NCBI GenBank assembly: GCA_038316995.1
Contig: JBBQAZ010000008.1
Coordinates: 1-29,802, forward strand
Direction: 5' to 3'
DNA length: 29,802 nt
Source: JAXHNE01 sp038316995
GTDB taxonomy: Bacteria; Patescibacteriota; Saccharimonadia; Saccharimonadales; JAXHNE01
The notes below the pieces were generated by a model. It was not told the origin of the DNA, did not search any database, and worked only from the letters and a program-made list of their open reading frames with translations. Shown here one piece after another: positions 12,398 to 20,802 of this stretch; within the stretch, counting starts at the first letter, position 1; every line of letters starts with the position of its first letter. The position numbers were made by a program, and so were the translations under genes.

Positions 12398-13479
12398 ACA
12401 TTAAATCTAAACTCGACTACATCATCACGTTGCATTATGTAGGTTTTTCCTTCGGTGCGAATTTTCCCTTTGTTGCGCGCCTCTGATTCCGATCCTGCGC
12501 CGATAAGATCATTGAAGTTAACAACCTGGGCTGCAATAAAGCCTTTCTCAAAATCACCATGGATTACTCCTGCTGCTTGGGGTGCTGTTGAGCCTTTTTT
12601 AATTGTCCAGGCTCGCACTTCTTTGTCTCCGGCAGTAAGGTAGCTTTGCAGTCCTAGTAAATCGTATGCACCGTGGATAACCTGGATTAAACCTGATTCT
12701 TTCTGTCCATAGCTCGCTAGAAACTCAGCTTGATCCACAGGGTCAAGTCCGCGTAGTTCGTCCTCTAACTTTGCGCTAACAAAAAGTGAAGGAGCGGGGG
12801 CTACAAGTTGGGCAAGTTCTTTTTTAGCAGCATCGTTACCCAGTTCGGTATCGTCAATATTAAACAGATACAGAATTGGCTTGGCCGTCATGAGTTGCAG
12901 GTCTTTTAGAAGTTCGTGGTACGTTTCAAGGAGTGGTTCATCTTCCCAAAGTGCTTTGCCATCATTGAGTAGTGATTCTATAGATTCAAGACAGTCAGCG
13001 GTTGGTTGAAGCTTTGGGTTGGCGCGTGCCTCTTTGGCGAATTTAGTTTTTCGGTTACTTACGGTTTGTAAATCTGCTAAGACCAGCTCGGTTTTAATAA
13101 CGTCAATGTCATGTGCTGGATCACGGGATGAATCGCTACGGATTATATCGGGGTCTTCAAAGCCCCGAACAACTTGTAGTATGGCGTCACAGGATCGGAT
13201 GTGACTTAGGAATTGATTACCTAAGCCTTCGCCTTTGCTAGCCCCAGCCACTAAGCCTGCAATATCAACAAAGTCCACCGTAGCAGGCTTGATAGGTGCG
13301 TCACCATACATTTTTGATAGTTTTGTGAGCCTTGCATCCGGTACTGGTACAATCCCAGTGTTTGGTTCGATAGTGGCAAAAGGGTAATTAGCCGCCAAAA
13401 TATTATTGTCAGTCAGTGCATTAAACAATGTCGATTTCCCGACATTGGGTAGACCTACTATTCCTATTGATAAACTCAT
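12394..13479 (-). CDS. ychF: Obg-like GTPase/ATPase YchF
   Basis: Ribosome-associated P-loop NTPase, an OLA1-type enzyme that often prefers ATP. The 361-aa product shows G1 GLPNVGKST (residues 9-17), the G2/G3 region DFVDIAGLVAGASKGEGLGNQFL, the YchF-type NIDD in place of the usual NKxD, and a C-terminal TGS domain ending in MQRDDVVEFRFNV. The frame continues 14 codons upstream, but ATG 13479 gives the canonical MSLSIGIVG start and lies only about three bases after the predicted transcription start. The stop codon shares the palindrome TTAA with the stop of the gene on the other strand. Confidence 0.96.
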   Translation of the reverse strand: MSLSIGIVGLPNVGKSTLFNALTDNNILAANYPFATIEPNTGIVPVPDARLTKLSKMYGDAPIKPATVDFVDIAGLVAGASKGEGLGNQFLSHIRSCDAILQVVRGFEDPDIIRSDSSRDPAHDIDVIKTELVLADLQTVSNRKTKFAKEARANPKLQPTADCLESIESLLNDGKALWEDEPLLETYHELLKDLQLMTAKPILYLFNIDDTELGNDAAKKELAQLVAPAPSLFVSAKLEDELRGLDPVDQAEFLASYGQKESGLIQVIHGAYDLLGLQSYLTAGDKEVRAWTIKKGSTAPQAAGVIHGDFEKGFIAAQVVNFNDLIGAGSESEARNKGKIRTEGKTYIMQRDDVVEFRFNV

Positions 13480-13488
13480 ATAATCACT

Positions 13489-13516
13489 ATTGTAACAGGT
13501 AGCAATCGGATGATAA
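13489..13516 (-). promoter_or_regulatory. Promoter of ychF (minus strand)
   Basis: Minus strand: TTATCA (13516-13511), a 16-base spacer and TACAAT (13494-13489). Start is expected around 13482, three bases before ATG 13479, again almost leaderless and without a Shine-Dalgarno sequence. Confidence 0.5.
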
Positions 13517-13546
13517 CTCAAGACTACCAGTACAGCAGTGTACCTA

Positions 13547-13574
13547 TTGACAAATGATAAATTTGGTGTATAAT
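13547..13574 (+). promoter_or_regulatory. Sigma70 promoter of the lipoprotein gene
   Basis: Perfect TTGACA (13547-13552), a 16-base spacer and perfect TATAAT (13569-13574). The leader is about 30 bases and carries AAAGGA (13599-13604) before ATG 13610, so this transcript is a leadered one. Confidence 0.85.
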
Positions 13575-13609
13575 TTATAGATAGTGAATAAAACTAAAAA
13601 AGGAAAATT

Positions 13610-13903
13610 ATGAAAAAATCAGAAGCAAATAAAACAAACGAAACAAAAGACGAAGATAAGTCTAGGCTACTTGCGAAAATTGCGGGTGGGGTGGCCTCAA
13701 CGGCTCTAGCCTTGGCAGCTTGTAGCGGTACTGATGCTAGTACTGAAGAACAACACCCTAGCACGACACCAACAACTATTGAATTAGAAACAACGTCTAC
13801 CATGCCTACAACAGATGCGCCGACGTCTAGCACTTTTCCGCCACCAGAAATTGGTGATGGTCCGATTTATGTATATCCTGAAGACGTTACTTCAGATAAA
13901 TAG
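13610..13903 (+). CDS. Small secreted lipoprotein, Thr/Ser/Pro-rich
   Basis: 97 aa. A charged N-terminal stretch of about 22 residues and a short hydrophobic segment end in the lipobox LAAC, so Cys38 should be lipidated and the rest anchored outside the membrane. After the cysteine come about 40 residues of Thr, Ser, Pro and Glu, a typical flexible and possibly glycosylated stalk, and a short acidic end (YVYPEDVTSDK). No enzymatic domain is visible. A consensus promoter and a clear ribosome binding site suggest high expression. The next gene on the opposite strand encodes the enzyme that N-acylates lipoproteins. Confidence 0.78.
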   Translation: MKKSEANKTNETKDEDKSRLLAKIAGGVASTALALAACSGTDASTEEQHPSTTPTTIELETTSTMPTTDAPTSSTFPPPEIGDGPIYVYPEDVTSDK

Positions 13904-13906
13904 TAC

Positions 13907-13942
13907 AAAAAAATTTGATGTCCAAGTCTAGTTCAGATTGGA
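13907..13942 (-). terminator. Weak terminator candidate for the CAP-lnt operon
   Basis: TCCAA-G-TCT (13921-13928 and 13929) pairs with AGATTGGA (13935-13942) around a short loop, with a bulged G. On the minus strand the stem is followed, after about seven bases, by seven T residues (complement of the A-run at 13907-13913). The stem is AT-rich and the spacing loose, so this is tentative. Confidence 0.3.
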
Positions 13943-13958
13943 ATGTAATAATAAAAAA

Positions 13959-15536
13959 CTACTCTTTTGAGCGTTTGGAAGAGCGTTTTATATATTCTTT
14001 AGCGACTATATTCAAGACAAAGAGGCCAAGTATTGTGGCACTTGCTAAGAGTGGCCATTCACCAAACTTTGTGTAAAATGTTTTGTTATTTTCAGGCGTA
14101 AACTCGAAATCAATAAAACCTGTTTCGGTATCTTTAGGGGCAACTATAAATTTACCAGCTTCATCTATTACAAAAGCAGGTGCTCCCATGGATGCTTGAA
14201 TATATGTACGCTGATTGGCTACAGCGTGGAACCGTGCCATCTGCACGGATTGGCGAAAATACGCTTTTGAGCCACTAAAAACCACTAGCGACGCACTGTT
14301 CGTCATCACCTGAACACCGTCGTTCACTAATTGCCTGTATATGTTTCGGCCAAGTATGCCAGAGCAAGCAACAGGCGCTATGCTTAAATTATTAGTGCGA
14401 ATAACGCTTGGTGGATCACCGCGGTAAAGCCTTCGAGTAGCATCAAATGATGTGTTGATATTGTTTTGACCAGTTAGCTTGAAAAAAGTCTGTAGTATGC
14501 CGGGAAGGTATTCACCGGTTGGAATTAGTAGTTGCTTTGTTTGGGTGTCTATTAGCTCATTTTTATGATTTCGTACTTCAAGTGTGCCGTACCGTACACC
14601 TGTTTTTGTAAAATCAGCGGATACATCAATACTGACACCGCTGTCACTCAGTCTATTGTTTATATAGGTGTCTAGGAACTGCTCATTGCCGGGTAAATGT
14701 GCCGCCGAATATTCGGTAAGTACTATGAGGTCCTTCGGAGTTTCTTGTTTATAGACAATGCCTATATCCCCAGAAATGTCGGTTAAGTGTCCTTCACGCT
14801 GCAGCACGCTGGCTGAAATAGGTGACAGTGTACTACTTGGCGTGTGTACAAAATAACTCAAATAACTTGCTAGTGCACTTACCAATAGCACAGCTAACAG
14901 TGGTTTATAATGTTTTTTTAGTGCCCAAACCAACGTCATGGCAATGCAAACAACCAACATGCTTAATCCGTACATGCCGACTAGTCGGCTAAGAAACCCA
15001 AATTGCGTAGAAATTAATCCTAATCCTAGACTGCCAAAGTTCCAATAGTCACCTATACTCCCCCCCGTTGCATATAAAAATAAAGAGAAAGCCATACTGC
15101 GCGCCCATTCAATCACAGCCCAGGTGCTAGAAAGCACTAGTACTGACCACAAGTCAGGTTTCTTGAGACGGTTCTGAAGCTGATGCATAACTAATCCTGC
15201 GGGCAGGCTAGCTAGCGTGAGCACAAGGCTCATAATCAGTACGCAGAGGCCTAAGAATACCTTGGCATATTGCGGATCTAACCCGGCAAGCAAAGTTACG
15301 TCAGTGTCCAAAAACCATACAAGAACAACTGTGTAGTAACTAAAAAAGAATAGTGCACAAACTTTTAAAGTCTCTTTAAACCTTAGTGCTTTTTTTTGTT
15401 CACTAAATATTAGTAAAAAGGGTAGCAGTAACAACGGCAAAAAAGGGGCTGGCAAACCAAAGGAGTAAACTCCTCCGACTGCCAGCCCACTTAGCGTAGC
15501 AACACAAAACTTGTAATTGCTAAAATTGTACTTCAT
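13959..15536 (-). CDS. lnt: Apolipoprotein N-acyltransferase
   Basis: Adds the third acyl chain to the N-terminal cysteine of lipoproteins. 525 aa with several membrane helices in the first ~230 residues, then an extracytoplasmic nitrilase-like domain, and a final helix (about 490-511). The catalytic triad can be read by alignment with E. coli Lnt: Glu275 in VLTEYSAA, Lys334 in TKQLLIPTGEYLP, and Cys391 in IAPVACSGILG. The segment RFHAVANQRTYIQASMGAPA matches the conserved stretch after the cysteine. It begins 15 bases after the stop of the CAP-domain gene with no obvious ribosome binding site. A lipoprotein gene lies head-on to it. The usual length is about 510, so it is complete. Confidence 0.92.
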   Translation of the reverse strand: MKYNFSNYKFCVATLSGLAVGGVYSFGLPAPFLPLLLLPFLLIFSEQKKALRFKETLKVCALFFFSYYTVVLVWFLDTDVTLLAGLDPQYAKVFLGLCVLIMSLVLTLASLPAGLVMHQLQNRLKKPDLWSVLVLSSTWAVIEWARSMAFSLFLYATGGSIGDYWNFGSLGLGLISTQFGFLSRLVGMYGLSMLVVCIAMTLVWALKKHYKPLLAVLLVSALASYLSYFVHTPSSTLSPISASVLQREGHLTDISGDIGIVYKQETPKDLIVLTEYSAAHLPGNEQFLDTYINNRLSDSGVSIDVSADFTKTGVRYGTLEVRNHKNELIDTQTKQLLIPTGEYLPGILQTFFKLTGQNNINTSFDATRRLYRGDPPSVIRTNNLSIAPVACSGILGRNIYRQLVNDGVQVMTNSASLVVFSGSKAYFRQSVQMARFHAVANQRTYIQASMGAPAFVIDEAGKFIVAPKDTETGFIDFEFTPENNKTFYTKFGEWPLLASATILGLFVLNIVAKEYIKRSSKRSKE

Positions 15537-15551
15537 CCGGCAGAAGCTGGA

Positions 15552-16655
15552 CTATCGTCTATCTATATATCGTTGCGTTATGAATATTTGGCCGTCAGGG
15601 TTTCTGACTGCGCCAACTCCTGATTCGTCCCAGGCGCTATTTAACATATTGGCATTATGTCCGGAGCTATTTTTGAAAGCCTGAAAGAGACTGCTGTAGT
15701 CATAGCCACGCCCTACATTTTCGCCAGCACCTCTAAACGTAGATCCATAGCAATAATCGGCTACATTTCTTAGGCCTGGATCGTGGCTGATCTCTCCGGA
15801 ATTAGCCATCTTATGTGTCCAAGCATAGGCATTGTCGGTCATGCATTTATTGGTTGGCGCCAAAGTTCTTTTGCCTTTGCTAGCTCGGTAATTGTTTATG
15901 TCATCACGGTGCTTGGCACCGAGTGCGAAGTCGCTGGTGCCCGTATTGCAACAAGCCGATGCGCTTGGTACAAGAAAATCGTCAACTATAGTCATGAGAT
16001 TTTTATTAGTTTTCTTTAATTTAGGTTCACGTGGAGCCTTTAGTAATTCACGCGTTACGCTTTTTGTTGCTTTCTCGCAAACGGCTTGTAATTTTTTTTG
16101 AGCTTTTTCAAACTTAGCAGGTTTTTGTGCCCCAGCATATACCGCGGTGCCTTTTGCTTCCTCTGCTTCGCCAACTAGGAATCCCTCAAACTGGACCAGT
16201 CCTTCCGTGCCTTCATCACCTGCGGTAATTTCATCGGCTAAGGAAGTTACATCAGTTTTAAGTATATCTTTGTATAGTTTTTCGACCTCTTTTTGACTGA
16301 TAGTGCCGGTTTTTACGTTGGTTGGATCGCTGCTACCTGGATCACAGACAACCGTGCCGTCTGCCTGTACATAAGTAGAGGCAGGGTACATCTCGTAGGC
16401 GATATTTCCGTTCTCGTCTTTGCTAATGACAGTTGGTTTAAGGTCTAGATAGCCAACAACTATATCGTCTGAATAGGTTGGAAGTTTAGGTTCCGCGCCA
16501 GCGAATAACAGAAAACCTGTGCCAAGCACGCCAAACAAAAGGGCAAACACCCACATTTTGTTTTTTCCAAGGAAATTGCTTAAGTTATTTGATTTTTTTG
16601 AAACACTTTTAGGCTTTTTGTTCTTTGCAGTTGACTTTTTGGCGGTACGAGCCAT
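15552..16655 (-). CDS. Membrane-anchored CAP/SCP-domain protein
   Basis: 367 aa. A basic Lys-rich N-terminus (1-33) and one membrane helix (about 34-53) put the rest outside the cell. The middle (54-240) has no recognised domain and includes a helical acidic part. The last 126 residues form a CAP (cysteine-rich secretory protein/PR-1) domain with HRDDINNYRASKG, the CAP motifs SHDPGL and GENVG, and SSGHNANML. Bacterial CAP proteins are secreted and of varied or unknown activity. The frame opens five codons earlier, but GGGGGA upstream of ATG 16655 decides that start. It is first in an operon with lnt, under a TTTACA-17-TAGCAT promoter. Confidence 0.85.
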   Translation of the reverse strand: MARTAKKSTAKNKKPKSVSKKSNNLSNFLGKNKMWVFALLFGVLGTGFLLFAGAEPKLPTYSDDIVVGYLDLKPTVISKDENGNIAYEMYPASTYVQADGTVVCDPGSSDPTNVKTGTISQKEVEKLYKDILKTDVTSLADEITAGDEGTEGLVQFEGFLVGEAEEAKGTAVYAGAQKPAKFEKAQKKLQAVCEKATKSVTRELLKAPREPKLKKTNKNLMTIVDDFLVPSASACCNTGTSDFALGAKHRDDINNYRASKGKRTLAPTNKCMTDNAYAWTHKMANSGEISHDPGLRNVADYCYGSTFRGAGENVGRGYDYSSLFQAFKNSSGHNANMLNSAWDESGVGAVRNPDGQIFITQRYIDRR

Positions 16656-16688
16656 TTGTAGATCCCCCATAGTTTATTTATTAACCTT

Positions 16689-16717
16689 ATGCTATTCCAA
16701 TTAAATAAAATTGTAAA
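16689..16717 (-). promoter_or_regulatory. Promoter of the CAP-lnt operon (minus strand)
   Basis: Minus strand: TTTACA (16717-16712), a 17-base spacer and TAGCAT (16694-16689). The leader is about 26 bases and carries the GGGGGA ribosome binding site. Confidence 0.6.
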
Positions 16718-16785
16718 GTATACGACAAGATATGCAGACTAAAAAAAGGCAACGGTACATGTCTTTGATATTAATATTCAATTTC

Positions 16786-16814
16786 TTGTGATGTAGATGT
16801 CTAGTGCGTATACT
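16786..16814 (+). promoter_or_regulatory. Promoter of surface module 1
   Basis: TTGTGA (16786-16791), a 17-base spacer and TATACT (16809-16814). Six bases downstream lies ATAAGCAG (16821-16828). The same -10 and the same ATAAGCAG at the same distance recur upstream of module 2. Confidence 0.65.
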
Positions 16815-16844
16815 CTAAGCATAAGCAGGCATAATTGATTAGTA

Positions 16845-17492
16845 ATGGGCAAGACAAAGCGCAATAATCCGGAAATAAAGTCACAAAACACCAAGCAAAT
16901 AAAAGGTGTCAAGCGAAGGCGTTTACTGCCAACGAGACGATTTTTTTTACTTACTTTTGCGTTGGTGTCAGTTTTGAGTATTGGCGGGTTTTTAAAAACA
17001 CAATTTAAAACCAAAACTACTAACGATAGTGCTGTTTCTAATCTGAATGAACCTGATTTTTTGAGAGAAACGCTTGCGGATGAAATACAAGTTGAGGGGA
17101 GGGAGGACTCAGCTCTTCTGCTTGACTATATGTTTCGGGCAGAAAATCTTATTGCAGCAGGTAACAGTAGTGACGCTGTAATAGCTGCGATTGAAGCAGA
17201 AAAATATAGCGCCAACGCGAGCTTTGATGATTTACTGCGACTTTCTCAAGTTTTTTCAAAATTAGGTAACCAAGAAAAGGCAAGTGAATATTTATTGCTA
17301 GCTTCAGAAAGCATATATGCGGTCGACGATGTGTCGGTTCAGCTCCAGGCATATGATTTTTTTAGGAATGCTGGATTGAGTGACCAGTCACAAAAACATT
17401 ATGAAAAGGCTCAGATGTTAGATAGTAAGGCTGTAGCAGATTACGAAGCAAATAAAAATTCAAATCAGACGGTTGATGATGGTCCAAACTAA
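16845..17492 (+). CDS. Membrane-anchored helical (TPR-like) protein, module 1
   Basis: 215 aa. A very basic N-terminus (Lys/Arg-rich, ending RRRLLPTRR) precedes one membrane helix (about 33-51), so the remainder should face outside. The exterior part is helical, with Ala-rich helix pairs spaced as in tetratricopeptide repeats (LLDYMFRAENLIAAGNSSDAV; LLRLSQVFSKLGNQEKASEYL; YDFFRNAGLSDQSQKHYEKA). No enzyme motif is seen. The stop lies inside the start of the large secreted protein, so translation is coupled. It corresponds in position, topology and gene overlap to the protein at 20239. A scaffold or assembly partner for its large neighbour is a reasonable inference. Confidence 0.78.
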   Translation: MGKTKRNNPEIKSQNTKQIKGVKRRRLLPTRRFFLLTFALVSVLSIGGFLKTQFKTKTTNDSAVSNLNEPDFLRETLADEIQVEGREDSALLLDYMFRAENLIAAGNSSDAVIAAIEAEKYSANASFDDLLRLSQVFSKLGNQEKASEYLLLASESIYAVDDVSVQLQAYDFFRNAGLSDQSQKHYEKAQMLDSKAVADYEANKNSNQTVDDGPN

Positions 17493-20181
17493 ACAGAATA
17501 TGCAAAAAATATATCTAATACTTCTATTTTTGTTAGGTGTGATGTTGTTTGCTGCTCCACAGGTTTCTGCTATTAGTAATGTTGGCCCTGATCCTGCAGA
17601 CAATTCGGCAAGTAATGTGTACTTTACCGTGGCGCGCCCAGGCGTAAACTATCGGTTAAATAATCCTGAATCGGTAGTTAAGATATTTTCTCGAACAGCA
17701 AGCGGAACACTTACGGTTGTTGACGGTAGTTATTGTCCACGAGAAGACGGAGGTATCGATAGCGTTAAAGGCGACGGGGATGGGATCGGTAACGATGGGG
17801 ACGGGCACGGACAGCCAATCACTAATTTTTCAATTATTCGGGCAAATGCAAGTGAAGCAATCACCGCAACGGTAGTAGCAACTGGCACCAATTTTTTTAA
17901 ACCAAATCCATGCGGCGACAGGAATATCGCACTTTCCTACAGTGGGTTAGTAAGGTCTACTATTCCTGGTCACGAAGATTTTTATGTAGGTTATTTTAAA
18001 GCAGAGCTGGCCGTGGGAGGTGTTTGGGACACCTACACAATCGATAGTATTAACGGATTTAAGGTGCAGCTTGCAGCGGGTAACGTCGTGAGTACTTATT
18101 CTGGCGCGAGCGATCAATTCGCTCAAGGACAAATGTGGATTGACGTAAATACATACGCAAGCATGAATCTAAAGTTTGCACCACCTTGTACACTCACATC
18201 GGCAACTACGGTTACGCTTCGATGGTTTGATGCTGATATAGGTGAGTCTAATCAGCCTATACCGATTCCAACGACTTTACGTAGATATAATGCCTCAACG
18301 GGTGCGCTCATTAGTTCGACTAATTTTAGTATGACTGGCGGTCAGGATGCGCCTGGTTCACGAGCAATTACCGTCCATCCGGGGTCAAGGTACACATGGG
18401 AGGTGCGCGATGTATATAGTCGAAACGGTATTCAGTATAAACTTCCTTACGATAGCTTTAATTTTAATCAAGTATGTAAGCCGATTATTACAGAGTTTAA
18501 ATCGATAGATCCTGCCCCGGGTTGCAAGGAACTGAGCGTCAGGGTTGACACGCTTACGGGCGGTCAATGGGTTGCTCGGTTAATCCCGAATCCGCGGTCT
18601 TCCACTGCTGGCCCACCATCAGAGGCTGATTTGCTTAGTACAGCACTAAATCCCGGGACATTACTTAGTCCAAATAGAAATGATAACGGACAGCATATAT
18701 TCAACATCGAAAACTGGCAAGATGTGCGGGCTCGAACGTTTGCGGTTCGTGTTCGGGATAACGGCAACGGTGCATCTTCAGTTTCAGGCTTAATTACCGT
18801 AGGCCCATGCCTCGTCCCCACCTGTAATAGTCCTCCATCGAGTCTAAATTACTCACCAAGTTCGCCGCAACCAAACGAAGCTTTTACTATGACGTTAAAT
18901 CTTGGCTTTAGGCAAACCTATGGAGCGAATGCACCAACTAACACCGTTGGATCATCCGCTCAACCAAGCTTAGCCTACAGCGTGACATACCAAAACACAG
19001 GTCCTCCACCTGGATTTAGTCCTGGCTCTGGAACTGTTAACAAACCTGCTGGCTCGGCAGGAATCTACTCAACTAGCTTTTCTGGTATTAGTGCTACCGC
19101 AGTCGGAACATATTACGGAGATATCGTGATTAACACTTCAGCCTCTGGCGGTCCAACAATCACATGTCCATTCGGCGTAGATAACGAAAGTCCTCCATGT
19201 CTTGTGTATGATCCGGTAACCGGGGATTGTCCGTTTGATGGACCAACGATAGAAGCCCAACCCTTCTTCCAAGCCTTCCGCGGTGACGTCATATCGGGCG
19301 CTCCTATCTATAATGATCTTGATGGAATGTGTTACTCCGGCACCGGGGCAATAAGCGCTAATAATGATGGCCCACCCGGCTACAAAGGCTCAGGAGCGCA
19401 ACTAGGAGTGTTGGCGTCTGATCAAGTAAAAGAGTTTATTTCTGCCAGCTTAAGAACAGCTTCACCCAATAAGCCAAATGGACTTACATTTGCAAACACA
19501 CCTACGAACGGTGGTTTTGTGAGCCTTAGTCAATCTTGTACAAACTACTTTGGTGGTTATGATAGCTCTACAGCTACAAATACGGACCCAGGATTTTTTG
19601 CGTCGGCAGCTGCCCCAGCATTAACACCAGGCCTAAAGTCAGTACTCCATCATAGCGGAAAATTACAGGTTTCTGGTTACGCGGCTATTTTGGGTAATAT
19701 GACAATTTATGTAGATGGCGATTTATACGTCACAAGTAATATTGCTTACGCTGTAGTACCGTATTTATCGGTAAATCAACTCCCATCTGTGAAATTTATC
19801 GTAAAAGGCAATATTTATATTGATCCAAATGTTACAAGACTCGATGGAACATATATTGCCGTGCCAATTGATGCATCAAATGGTGGAAATGTATTTACTT
19901 GCGCTCCTAGTGGCGCAGAGCCAAGCTACGATGCATTAAAGTCAACTTGCGTTGTCGCGCCTCAATTAAAAGTATATGGTTCCATAATTGCGAGGTATAT
20001 CCATTTGCATAGGCTAACAGGAACAGGTAATGATGCCAATCCTGCTGACGATTACGGTTCAACTAGGGCAGCCGAGACATTTGTTGAGTCACCATTGAAC
20101 TGGCTTGCGCTGCCTGCGGATGACGCGTCTAGTGGATTTAGCGATTACGAAAGCATCACAAGTTTGCCGCCGGTTCTTTAA
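17476..20181 (+). CDS. Large secreted modular surface protein, module 1 (putative adhesin)
   Basis: About 900 aa, numbered here from TTG 17473. A signal peptide (hydrophobic 13-28, cleavage after VSA, about 33) has no lipobox, and no LPXTG signal ends the protein. In order: a unique head (35-335) with an Asp/Gly loop (100-113); one Ig-like repeat (336-446, ITEFKSIDPAPGCKELSVRVD); a domain at 447-570 (MTLNLGF); and a C-terminal domain (575-902) starting PPCLVYDPVTGDCPFDG with beta-helix-like strands (IYVDGDLYVTSNI; VKFIVKGNIYIDPNVTRLDG) and ending LPPVL. The second half is clearly paralogous to the protein at 20789. Cysteine pairs suggest disulfides. Starts at TTG 17473, ATG 17476 and ATG 17500 are all possible; none has a ribosome binding site. 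ATG 17476 overlaps the previous gene. Confidence 0.85.
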   Translation: MMVQTKQNMQKIYLILLFLLGVMLFAAPQVSAISNVGPDPADNSASNVYFTVARPGVNYRLNNPESVVKIFSRTASGTLTVVDGSYCPREDGGIDSVKGDGDGIGNDGDGHGQPITNFSIIRANASEAITATVVATGTNFFKPNPCGDRNIALSYSGLVRSTIPGHEDFYVGYFKAELAVGGVWDTYTIDSINGFKVQLAAGNVVSTYSGASDQFAQGQMWIDVNTYASMNLKFAPPCTLTSATTVTLRWFDADIGESNQPIPIPTTLRRYNASTGALISSTNFSMTGGQDAPGSRAITVHPGSRYTWEVRDVYSRNGIQYKLPYDSFNFNQVCKPIITEFKSIDPAPGCKELSVRVDTLTGGQWVARLIPNPRSSTAGPPSEADLLSTALNPGTLLSPNRNDNGQHIFNIENWQDVRARTFAVRVRDNGNGASSVSGLITVGPCLVPTCNSPPSSLNYSPSSPQPNEAFTMTLNLGFRQTYGANAPTNTVGSSAQPSLAYSVTYQNTGPPPGFSPGSGTVNKPAGSAGIYSTSFSGISATAVGTYYGDIVINTSASGGPTITCPFGVDNESPPCLVYDPVTGDCPFDGPTIEAQPFFQAFRGDVISGAPIYNDLDGMCYSGTGAISANNDGPPGYKGSGAQLGVLASDQVKEFISASLRTASPNKPNGLTFANTPTNGGFVSLSQSCTNYFGGYDSSTATNTDPGFFASAAAPALTPGLKSVLHHSGKLQVSGYAAILGNMTIYVDGDLYVTSNIAYAVVPYLSVNQLPSVKFIVKGNIYIDPNVTRLDGTYIAVPIDASNGGNVFTCAPSGAEPSYDALKSTCVVAPQLKVYGSIIARYIHLHRLTGTGNDANPADDYGSTRAAETFVESPLNWLALPADDASSGFSDYESITSLPPVL

Positions 20182-20184
20182 TTT

Positions 20185-20214
20185 TTGTAAAAATCCATCT
20201 AACCTGTATATACT
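20185..20214 (+). promoter_or_regulatory. Promoter of surface module 2
   Basis: TTGTAA (20185-20190), an 18-base spacer and TATACT (20209-20214), followed after six bases by ATAAGCAG (20221-20228). The arrangement matches the module 1 promoter, so each module can be transcribed on its own. Confidence 0.6.
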
Positions 20215-20238
20215 GTATCCATAAGCAGAAAGCATGAT

Positions 20239-20802
20239 ATGTGGAAGAGTAAAAAAGTTAAAAGTACAAATACTCAAAATGTGACGATTAGTGAAGACTT
20301 TTCTAAGTCCCTCTGGAACAAAAAAATAAGGTTATTAATTTTTGCTAGTATCATTGTTATTTTGTCTCTTGGAGCAGGCTTATTTTTCATTAATAATGAA
20401 AATAACAACCAAGAAGTATCCACACCAGAAATTAAGCCACAATGCATAGAACTTGAAAACGACAGTATTTTGGCTCGCGCACAAGCGGCAGTAACCTCTA
20501 CAGAAGAAGATAAATTTGATAAACTTACACCAATTGTTGATGAAATAAAACAATTACCTAATTATGAGGCTGACATTAATTGCTTGTACCCTATAGTTTA
20601 TCTTGACATGTCGTTAACACGAGCAGATGAAGCACGGGAAAACCACTCGAAGATAGAAAAGCTTTTTGATGAAGGTGGACAGTTGGATGAAGGTTTTTTG
20701 ACAGATAGAGAGACACTTAAAACGCAAATTGAATTTTTAACAGTTTTGGAGTCAGAATCACATTTCTTTAATGAAGGGCCAGCAATAGATGTACCAGAAT
20801 AA
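20239..20802 (+). CDS. Membrane-anchored helical protein, module 2
   Basis: 187 aa. A Lys-rich cytoplasmic start, one membrane helix (about 30-51, RLLIFASIIVILSLGAGLFF), then an acidic, helical exterior part with helix pairs resembling tetratricopeptide repeats (ILARAQAAV; TRADEARENHSKIEKLFDEGG) and two cysteines. Sequence similarity to the 215-aa protein of module 1 is weak by eye, but topology, size, position and the short overlap with a following large secreted protein gene are the same. No Shine-Dalgarno sequence precedes ATG 20239. Not assigned to a known family. Confidence 0.75.
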   Translation: MWKSKKVKSTNTQNVTISEDFSKSLWNKKIRLLIFASIIVILSLGAGLFFINNENNNQEVSTPEIKPQCIELENDSILARAQAAVTSTEEDKFDKLTPIVDEIKQLPNYEADINCLYPIVYLDMSLTRADEARENHSKIEKLFDEGGQLDEGFLTDRETLKTQIEFLTVLESESHFFNEGPAIDVPE

